DNA of 64,000 nt from Bacteroidales bacterium (GTDB taxonomy: Bacteria; Bacteroidota; Bacteroidia; Bacteroidales; M50B96): the NCBI GenBank assembly GCA_018401015.1, contig JAGYLP010000002.1, positions 186,001 to 250,000 of the forward strand, in the 5' to 3' direction. The notes under the pieces were generated by a model. It did not search any database and was not told the DNA's origin. It saw only the letters and a program-made list of their open reading frames with translations. This document shows positions 56,086 to 61,916 of this stretch, piece after piece; the first letter of the stretch is position 1; the number at the start of each line of letters is the position of its first letter. The translations under genes were made by a program, and so were the position numbers.

Positions 56086-56430
56086 TTAGCCTCCCGATTT
56101 CTTAACCTTATACCCTTCGTTGAGCAGGATTTGCAAAATCTTGTCGGCAAACTCTCCTTGAATTAAAATTTCTCCGTCTTTCGTGGTCCCTCCAACGCCG
56201 CATTTATTCTTCAGCAACTTTCCCAATTCTTTTAAATCGTCGGGGTGTCCGATGAAGCCTTTTACGATGGTTACAGTTTTTCCATTGCGTTGTTTCCGGT
56301 CGTGCATTACCCGCAAATCTTGCTGGTTTGGAGCAGGTGTTTCCTCGAGAAACTCGTCTTCTCCACCCGGTATAAAATCGGGGTTAGTCGAGAAGACGAG
56401 TCCTCCGGAAGATGATTTCTTTTTACTCAT
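56086..56430 (-). CDS. SUI1/eIF1-like translation factor (YciH)
   Basis: 114 aa. The C-terminal SUI1 fold is clear: RNGKTVTIVKGFIGHPDDLK, KLLKNKCGVGGTTKDGEILI, GEFADKILQILLNEGYKVKK. The N-terminal 45 residues are low in structure. Bacterial YciH proteins help start-site fidelity or act in stress, but the role in this phylum is not known to me. It lies 11 nt behind nfu, in a run mrp-nfu-yciH. Confidence 0.93.
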   Translation of the reverse strand: MSKKKSSSGGLVFSTNPDFIPGGEDEFLEETPAPNQQDLRVMHDRKQRNGKTVTIVKGFIGHPDDLKELGKLLKNKCGVGGTTKDGEILIQGEFADKILQILLNEGYKVKKSGG

Positions 56431-56441
56431 ACACGATGAAC

Positions 56442-56699
56442 TTAATCGAGTGTTTCGAATCGAACATTGGTAACCGTTTTAATATCGGGAACCATCGAAC
56501 GGAGGGTGTGTTCCACCCCGGCGCGGAGTGTTTGCAAGCTCATGGGGCAAGTTTCACAAGCACCCGTAAGACGAACCTTTACCTCCATTTCTTCTGTCAA
56601 TTCAATGAATTCAATGTCGCCGCCATCGGCTTGTAGAAAGGGACGGAGTTTTTCCAGTCCCTCTTCGATGGTGTTGATTATTTTGGTTTTGTTTTCCAT
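56442..56699 (-). CDS. NifU C-terminal-like Fe-S scaffold protein (Nfu)
   Basis: 85 aa, only the Nfu domain. The cluster-binding motif is TGACETCPMSLQTLRAGVEH (CxxC), preceded by GGDIEFIELTEEMEVKVRL. Dimers hold a [4Fe-4S] cluster between two CxxC motifs and pass it to target proteins. It sits 9 nt after the mrp gene on the same strand, a logical partner for that ATPase. Confidence 0.95.
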   Translation of the reverse strand: MENKTKIINTIEEGLEKLRPFLQADGGDIEFIELTEEMEVKVRLTGACETCPMSLQTLRAGVEHTLRSMVPDIKTVTNVRFETLD

Positions 56700-56708
56700 G
56701 CGGTTTAT

Positions 56709-57848
56709 TTAAGCGCTACAGCCCTTCGTATTTGTTATCTCTACTTTCTGGGTGGGAGCAAGTTTATCGTTGCGTTCATTCACCTGCGTAATGAATACGT
56801 CGGCCAGGTCGGAGAATGCTTTACCGGTTAAGGTATCTTCATGCAGGGCTGCCGGATCGCCTAAATCTCCTCCTTCGCGGATTCCCGAAACGAGTGGAAT
56901 CTGACCTAAGAGTTTGAAATTCATTCGCTCGGCTAATTGCTTAACCCCCTCTTTCCCGAAAATGTAGTATTTGTTTTCGGGTAGTTCTTCGGGAGTGAAC
57001 CAAGCCATGTTTTCGACTAATCCGAGCACTGGTACATTAATTTTCGCATCGGTAAACATGCCAATCCCTTTAATCGCATCGGCAAGTGCTACCGGTTGAG
57101 GAGTACTCACGATGACGGCTCCCGAAACGGGAACTTCTTGTACGAGGGTGAGGTGAATATCGCTGGTTCCGGGTGGCAAGTCGATGAGCATGAAGTCGAG
57201 TTCGCCCCAATCGCCTTGTTCCATGAGCTGCTTGAGTGCCGAAGTAGCCATTGGACCACGCCAGATGAGTGGATCATCGGGGTTTACGAAGAAGCCGATG
57301 GAAAGCATTTTAATCCCGTAGTTTACAATTGGCTTAATCATGTCTTTGCCATCTTTCTTGTATATCTCGGGTCGCGCTCCTTCTACTTTGAACATTTTAG
57401 GAATCGATGGTCCGTAAACATCGGCATCGATTAAGCCTACCTGATAACCTTTCTGAGCCAGGGAAACGGCGAGGTTAACAGCAATGGTCGATTTCCCAAC
57501 TCCACCTTTCCCGGAGGCTACGGCAATCACATTCTTAACGTCTTTGAACAGTTTGGGTCCCTCAACATTCAGAGCAGCAGCGTCGATTTTCACTTCTTTA
57601 CGGGGCTTACCAACACTGATTTCTATCTCCAGATCGGGAGAGAGGTAGGTGCGTAAAGCAGTTACGCAAGCCTTTTGCAAGGACGAAGTAAAGGGATCGT
57701 TCAGTTTGCGGGGAAGTAATTCCAGTTGAATCGAATTAGCTTCCATTCGAATATTTTCTACCATGCGAAGCTCCATAATACTCTTTCCTTCGCCCGGATA
57801 CTTCACGTGCCCTAAGGCGTCGTGAACTTGCTCTAAACTATAGCTCAT
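56709..57848 (-). CDS. mrp: Mrp/NBP35-type Fe-S carrier ATPase
   Basis: 379 aa. An N-terminal DUF59/MIP18-like domain (YSLEQVHDALGHVKYPGE) precedes the P-loop ATPase (VIAVASGKGGVGKSTIAVNL, IDADVYGPSIPKMF, MLIDLPPGTSDIHLTL). It moves [Fe-S] clusters in the cytoplasm. In relatives such as ApbC a CxxC follows the ENM motif; here the place reads ENMAWFTPEELPENKYYIFG, with no cysteines. The ORF track begins at a TTG 19 codons upstream that is actually the -33 element of the promoter; the ATG giving MSYSLEQVHDALG is right. Confidence 0.93.
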   Translation of the reverse strand: MSYSLEQVHDALGHVKYPGEGKSIMELRMVENIRMEANSIQLELLPRKLNDPFTSSLQKACVTALRTYLSPDLEIEISVGKPRKEVKIDAAALNVEGPKLFKDVKNVIAVASGKGGVGKSTIAVNLAVSLAQKGYQVGLIDADVYGPSIPKMFKVEGARPEIYKKDGKDMIKPIVNYGIKMLSIGFFVNPDDPLIWRGPMATSALKQLMEQGDWGELDFMLIDLPPGTSDIHLTLVQEVPVSGAVIVSTPQPVALADAIKGIGMFTDAKINVPVLGLVENMAWFTPEELPENKYYIFGKEGVKQLAERMNFKLLGQIPLVSGIREGGDLGDPAALHEDTLTGKAFSDLADVFITQVNERNDKLAPTQKVEITNTKGCSA

Positions 57849-57875
57849 GTTATTTTTATTTGAATTAAATAACGA

Positions 57876-57905
57876 CAAATTTAAAGCTTTCCCCGCTTTC
57901 GACAA
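57876..57905 (-). promoter_or_regulatory. Promoter of mrp-nfu-yciH
   Basis: Minus-strand TTG (plus CAA at 57903-57905), 19-bp spacer, TAAATTTG (57876-57883). It gives a leader of about 20 nt before the ATG at 57848. Confidence 0.7.
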
Positions 57906-57975
57906 AGGCTTTTAACCCTTCAAAAGAGGCTGAAAATCATAAATTGATATGCTTTACAGCAAGCTTAAATTGAAT

Positions 57976-58006
57976 TTGATATAATTCTGAATCCTAAGTA
58001 TCTTTG
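57976..58006 (+). promoter_or_regulatory. Promoter of mscS
   Basis: TTG at 57976-57978, 20-bp spacer, TATCTTTG at 57999-58006. The mscS ATG is 77 nt downstream. Confidence 0.65.
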
Positions 58007-58082
58007 CGTATCCTCCCCGGAATGCGGAACGGCTGCTGTTTCCACGAAGCGGATGATCAGGTTAAACTAAAAACACATCTTT

Positions 58083-58907
58083 ATGGAAAAAATTGAATCG
58101 TATTGGGCAATGGCCCAAGGGTATCTCTTGCAATACGCCCCTAAGGTGTTGCTTGCCATAGTGGTTCTCATTATTGGTTTATGGTTGATTCGAATATTGA
58201 ATCGGGCTACTGTTAGTGTGATGAAAAAGAGGGAGATTGACCTTTCCTTGCAAACTTTCCTTGCTTCCCTTTTAGGAATGACTCTGAAGGTTTTATTGAT
58301 TATTTCGGTAGTTAGTATGGTTGGAGTCCAAATGACCTCCTTCATTGCCTTGCTTGGTGCAGCCGGTTTGGCCGTGGGTATGGCTCTTTCGGGTACGCTC
58401 CAGAATTTTGCCGGAGGAGTGATGATTCTCATTTTCAAGCCCTTTAAAGTGGGCGATTTCATCGATGCTCAATCATATATGGGGGTGGTGAAGGAAATTC
58501 TTATTTTCAATACCATTCTTACAACACCCGATAATAAAACCATTATTCTACCCAACGGTCCGCTATCAACCGGATCGATGGTGAATTTTTCTACACAAAA
58601 AACCCGACGCCTCGATTTCGTATTTGGTATTTCTTATTCCGACGATATCGACCAGGCTAAAAAAGTTTTAAAAGATATTGTGGATGCCGATACCCGATTC
58701 CACACCGAACCGGCACCACTCATTGCGGTGAGCGAACTCGCTGATTCCTCGGTGAATATTCTCGTTCGTGCATGGACCAACTCCGAGCATTATTGGGATA
58801 TTTACTACGAAATGTTTGAAAAAGTAAAGAAAAGCTTCGACCGCGAAGGAATTACCATTCCATTCCCTCAAAGCGAATTGCATATCCTTCAACCTTCTAA
58901 AGACTAA
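58083..58907 (+). CDS. Small-conductance mechanosensitive channel (MscS)
   Basis: 274 aa, close to E. coli MscS in length. Three membrane segments (VLLAIVVLIIGLWLIRIL, TLKVLLIISVVSMVGVQMTS, then the pore helix) with the glycine-rich pore signature GLAVGMALSGTLQNFAGGVM, followed by the cytoplasmic beta domain (FKPFKVGDFIDAQSYMGVVK, NKTIILPNGPLSTGSMVNFS). It opens on membrane tension to protect against osmotic downshock. It is probably co-transcribed with the DUF3078 gene 26 nt downstream. Confidence 0.95.
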   Translation: MEKIESYWAMAQGYLLQYAPKVLLAIVVLIIGLWLIRILNRATVSVMKKREIDLSLQTFLASLLGMTLKVLLIISVVSMVGVQMTSFIALLGAAGLAVGMALSGTLQNFAGGVMILIFKPFKVGDFIDAQSYMGVVKEILIFNTILTTPDNKTIILPNGPLSTGSMVNFSTQKTRRLDFVFGISYSDDIDQAKKVLKDIVDADTRFHTEPAPLIAVSELADSSVNILVRAWTNSEHYWDIYYEMFEKVKKSFDREGITIPFPQSELHILQPSKD

Positions 58908-58933
58908 CCCATTTGTACTTTAATCTGGACACT

Positions 58934-59821
58934 ATGAGATTTGTATTTACCACCATCTTTTTAATTACGTGCTTCCTTTATGCCGGAGCACAAGCCGATA
59001 CGGCGACAGTCAAACCTCCCGAAAAATTTTGGAAAACCGGCGGATTGGCGGGCTTTACCTTTTCCCAGGTTACGTTGCATAACTGGGCTGCAGGGGGCGA
59101 TAATTCCATCAGCGGAAATATCATCCTCAATGCTTTTGCAAATTATAGCAAAGGCTCAGTTAGCTGGGACAATAACTTCGATATGGGTTATGGACTCTTA
59201 AAACAAAACGAGGCGGAAGCCAGAAAAACCGACGACCGAATTGAATTTACCTCCAAATATGGTCGAAAAATTAATGATAAGTTATTCTATTCCGGGATGC
59301 TTAACTTCCGTACCCAAATGTTTCCGGGTTACGATTACAAAAAGGTGCCGGGCGAAAAACATTACATCTCCGATGCCTTTGCTCCTGCTTATGTAACCAT
59401 TGCACTCGGGGTCGATTTTAAACCAAACGATGATTTTACCTTGCTCTTCGCTCCTTTAACGAATAAAACCACCATCGTGATGAACGATTCCCTTACTTCC
59501 GCTTTCGGGGTGGACGATGGAGAGAATGTTCGTTACGAAGCAGGGGGATTTCTGCGTACGGCATGGAAAACCAATGTAATGGAGAATGTGAGCATGCAGA
59601 CAAAAGTCGAGTTCTTCTCGAATTATCTGGAAAACCCACAAAATGTCGATATAAACTGGGAGCTGCTCGTTGTGATGAAAATTAATAAGTTTCTTTCTGC
59701 CAACTTCAGCATTCAAACCATTTACGACGACGACACCAGATTCGAGACCGAAAGCGGCACTAAAGTGGCCAAACTTCAGTTCAAAGAAATCTTTGGTTTG
59801 GGTCTGAACTACAAGTTTTAA
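58934..59821 (+). CDS. DUF3078 family exported protein
   Basis: 295 aa from the chosen ATG (MRFVFTTIFLITCFLYAGAQ is the signal peptide). The sequence has the style of this phylum's DUF3078: FWKTGGLAGFTFSQVTLHNW, AAGGDNSISGNIILNAFAN, GMLNFRTQMFPGYDY, and a last strand EIFGLGLNYKF, which suggests an outer-membrane barrel. Function unknown. The track starts seven codons earlier at a TTG. Confidence 0.85.
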   Translation: MRFVFTTIFLITCFLYAGAQADTATVKPPEKFWKTGGLAGFTFSQVTLHNWAAGGDNSISGNIILNAFANYSKGSVSWDNNFDMGYGLLKQNEAEARKTDDRIEFTSKYGRKINDKLFYSGMLNFRTQMFPGYDYKKVPGEKHYISDAFAPAYVTIALGVDFKPNDDFTLLFAPLTNKTTIVMNDSLTSAFGVDDGENVRYEAGGFLRTAWKTNVMENVSMQTKVEFFSNYLENPQNVDINWELLVVMKINKFLSANFSIQTIYDDDTRFETESGTKVAKLQFKEIFGLGLNYKF

Positions 59822-59847
59822 GCGCTTGTCGTTTAATTCCTTTTCTT

Positions 59848-59907
59848 AACATTCTTCAAAGCTTGAGTTTATCCTACTCTTTCATAGCTTTGAGGAATGT
59901 TTTTTTA
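59848..59907 (+). terminator. Long terminator hairpin after DUF3078, with a promoter inside it
   Basis: AACATTCTTCAAAGC (59848-59862) pairs with GCTTTGAGGAATGTT (59887-59901) at 14 of 15 positions, followed by a T-run to 59907. A TTG in the loop (59863-59865) and a TAGCTTTG across the loop end and right arm (59885-59892), spaced 19 bp, form a promoter for the next gene. Confidence 0.8.
59863..59892 (+). promoter_or_regulatory. Promoter of DUF2520-kdsC-maf
   Basis: TTG, 19 bp, TAGCTTTG. It lies inside the terminator hairpin of the preceding unit, 25 nt before the ATG at 59918. Confidence 0.65.
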
Positions 59908-59917
59908 TAACTAAACC

Positions 59918-60703
59918 ATGCATTCTGCCATTCAACGTATCAGCTTTTTAGGAACAGGCCGCCTGGCGCATGCATTCGCAACCGAATTGTCGGTGGCAGG
60001 CTTTGTTATACATCAAGTGTGGAGTCGCACTCCCGCTCATGCACAGACTTTTGCAGCGAAGTTTGGAGGTACTTATATTCCGGGTCCTCATGCATTTGAT
60101 CCATCAAACGACCTCTTAATCCTTGCGATTAGCGACGATTCCCTCGACGAAGTAAACGCTATGCCTATCCCTCGCAATTTACCCGTGGTGCACACTTCGG
60201 GAAGTAAGTCCTTGGATGTACTGGATGGTTTTCCACAACGCGGAGTGCTCTATCCCCTGCAATCGTTTTCATTTCAAAAGAAAGTCGATTTTAAACAAAC
60301 ACCCGCATTTATCGAAGCTAATTCACCAGCATTTAGCGATTCCCTTGTTCAATTAGCCGAATCACTTTTTGGCGAAGTTTACTTAATCGATTCCGAACAA
60401 CGAGCTTATTTGCACCTTTCGGCTGTTTGGGTTAATAATTTTAGTAATCATTTGTTTACGATGGCACAAGAGCTGATGGCAACCCAACAACTCGATTTTA
60501 ATTGGCTCTTGCCTATTATTCGAGAAACAGTGGCTAAACTTGAAATCTTGAAACCCAACGAAGCACAAACCGGTCCAGCCCTTCGCGAGGATGCCAGCAT
60601 CTTGCAGAAACACTTGCAGATGCTTCGGGAACTTCCGGATTCTCAGGAAATTTACCGGCTCATGAGTCAACACATTCAGAAAACCCATTCGAAAAATAGT
60701 TAA
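59918..60703 (+). CDS. DUF2520/Rossmann-fold protein (F420-dependent-oxidoreductase-like)
   Basis: 261 aa. An N-terminal dinucleotide-binding fold (ISFLGTGRLAHAFATELSVA, VWSRTPAHAQTFAAKFG) is followed by a DUF2520 helical domain (YLHLSAVWVNNFSNHLFTMA). The fold resembles 6-phosphogluconate-dehydrogenase-like enzymes, but the reaction is unknown. It is first of a tight three-gene unit with kdsC (1 nt gap) and maf. Confidence 0.9.
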   Translation: MHSAIQRISFLGTGRLAHAFATELSVAGFVIHQVWSRTPAHAQTFAAKFGGTYIPGPHAFDPSNDLLILAISDDSLDEVNAMPIPRNLPVVHTSGSKSLDVLDGFPQRGVLYPLQSFSFQKKVDFKQTPAFIEANSPAFSDSLVQLAESLFGEVYLIDSEQRAYLHLSAVWVNNFSNHLFTMAQELMATQQLDFNWLLPIIRETVAKLEILKPNEAQTGPALREDASILQKHLQMLRELPDSQEIYRLMSQHIQKTHSKNS

Positions 60704-60704
60704 T

Positions 60705-61205
60705 ATGCCTCATTTCAAAACCTTACTTCAGCATGTGAAAGCCTTTGCCTTCGATGTAGATGGAGTATTCTCTTCGTCGCAGTTGGTCTTGCATCCTTCG
60801 GGCGATATGATGCGGAGTATGAATATTAAAGACGGATATGCGATAAAACGCGCGCTCGAAGCCGGATTTCCGGTTGCTATCATTACCGGAGGAACATCGG
60901 AATCGGTGCGGATTCGATTCCAGGCTCTCGGAACAAACGATGTGTATTTGCGTGCACACGATAAACTCGAACACCTGAAAGATTTCATGCACATCCATCA
61001 ACTTCGGGCAGAAGATATCCTCTACATGGGCGACGATATGCCCGACTACGAAGTGATGCTTCGCGTTGGATTGCCCGTATGCCCAGCCGATGCTGTGTCG
61101 GATATCAAAGCTATCAGCAAGTATATTTCCGACCGAAAAGGTGGCGATGCGTGTGTACGCGATGTGGTTGAGCAGGTACTCAGAGCACATGGATTATGGA
61201 AGTAA
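60705..61205 (+). CDS. kdsC: KdsC-type HAD phosphatase (3-deoxy-D-manno-octulosonate 8-phosphate phosphatase)
   Basis: 166 aa capless HAD phosphatase. The nucleophile motif is FAFDVDGVFSSSQLVLH, motif 2 is VAIITGGTSESVRIRFQ, and motif 4 is ILYMGDDMPDYEVMLRVGLP. The length and the IKDGYAIKRALEAGF segment fit KdsC, which makes free Kdo for LPS. Consistent with hldD and gmhA elsewhere in the window. Its end overlaps maf by 10 nt. Confidence 0.88.
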   Translation: MPHFKTLLQHVKAFAFDVDGVFSSSQLVLHPSGDMMRSMNIKDGYAIKRALEAGFPVAIITGGTSESVRIRFQALGTNDVYLRAHDKLEHLKDFMHIHQLRAEDILYMGDDMPDYEVMLRVGLPVCPADAVSDIKAISKYISDRKGGDACVRDVVEQVLRAHGLWK

Positions 61206-61816
61206 GCGATGCATTTCAACCTTTGTCGTCATTTCAATCGGTTCCAATCATACTGGCATCCGGCTCGCCACGCAGGCAGCAATTATTTCGTGAATTAGGA
61301 CTCGATTTTCAGGTTTTCGTTAAACCCAATATCGATGAATCCTTTCCTTCGCAACTGAAAGGGGCCGAGATTCCCCGGTATTTGGCAGCAGAGAAAGCAA
61401 AGCATTATACCGACGAACTTCTACAAGGGAATTTTCTAATTACGGCCGATACCATTGTCTGGCATCAAGGATCGGTGGTTGAGAAACCGGCCAATCGCGA
61501 GGAAGCTATTGCCATGCTGAGCCGATTGAGTGGAACGGTACACGAGGTATTTACAGGTGTTTGTTGTCGTTATAAACAGCAAACCAAAAGCTTCGAGGCC
61601 CAAACCGAAGTCTCCTTCAAGGCTCTTAGTCTCAACGAAATTGTGTATTACGTGGATCGATACCAACCCTTCGATAAAGCCGGAGGCTATGGCATTCAGG
61701 AATGGATCGGTTATGTTGCCGTAGAGTGGATTAAAGGTTCCTACTTCAATGTCATGGGGCTACCAATTCATGCCTTATACGAGCTGATGAGTAATTGGGA
61801 CTTTTCGAACTCCTAG
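61196..61816 (+). CDS. maf: Maf-like nucleotide pyrophosphatase
   Basis: 206 aa. The Maf signature is IILASGSPRRQQLFRELGLD; the catalytic/metal residues lie in FLITADTIVWHQGSVVEKPA, and ISGTVHEVFTGVC-like SRLSGTVHEVFTGVC and FDKAGGYGIQEWIGY follow. These enzymes hydrolyse modified or canonical NTPs (house-cleaning) and are linked with septum formation when overproduced. The start overlaps the end of kdsC. Confidence 0.95.
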   Translation: MEVSDAFQPLSSFQSVPIILASGSPRRQQLFRELGLDFQVFVKPNIDESFPSQLKGAEIPRYLAAEKAKHYTDELLQGNFLITADTIVWHQGSVVEKPANREEAIAMLSRLSGTVHEVFTGVCCRYKQQTKSFEAQTEVSFKALSLNEIVYYVDRYQPFDKAGGYGIQEWIGYVAVEWIKGSYFNVMGLPIHALYELMSNWDFSNS

Positions 61817-61916
61817 TCCTTGCCCTATGGGAATATGTTGCACAGCAAGCAAAGCGTTTTATACTTCCTTGCTTAGGCGGAGCTTTTTATATTTATCGCT
61901 TAAAATAAATTTCAAT

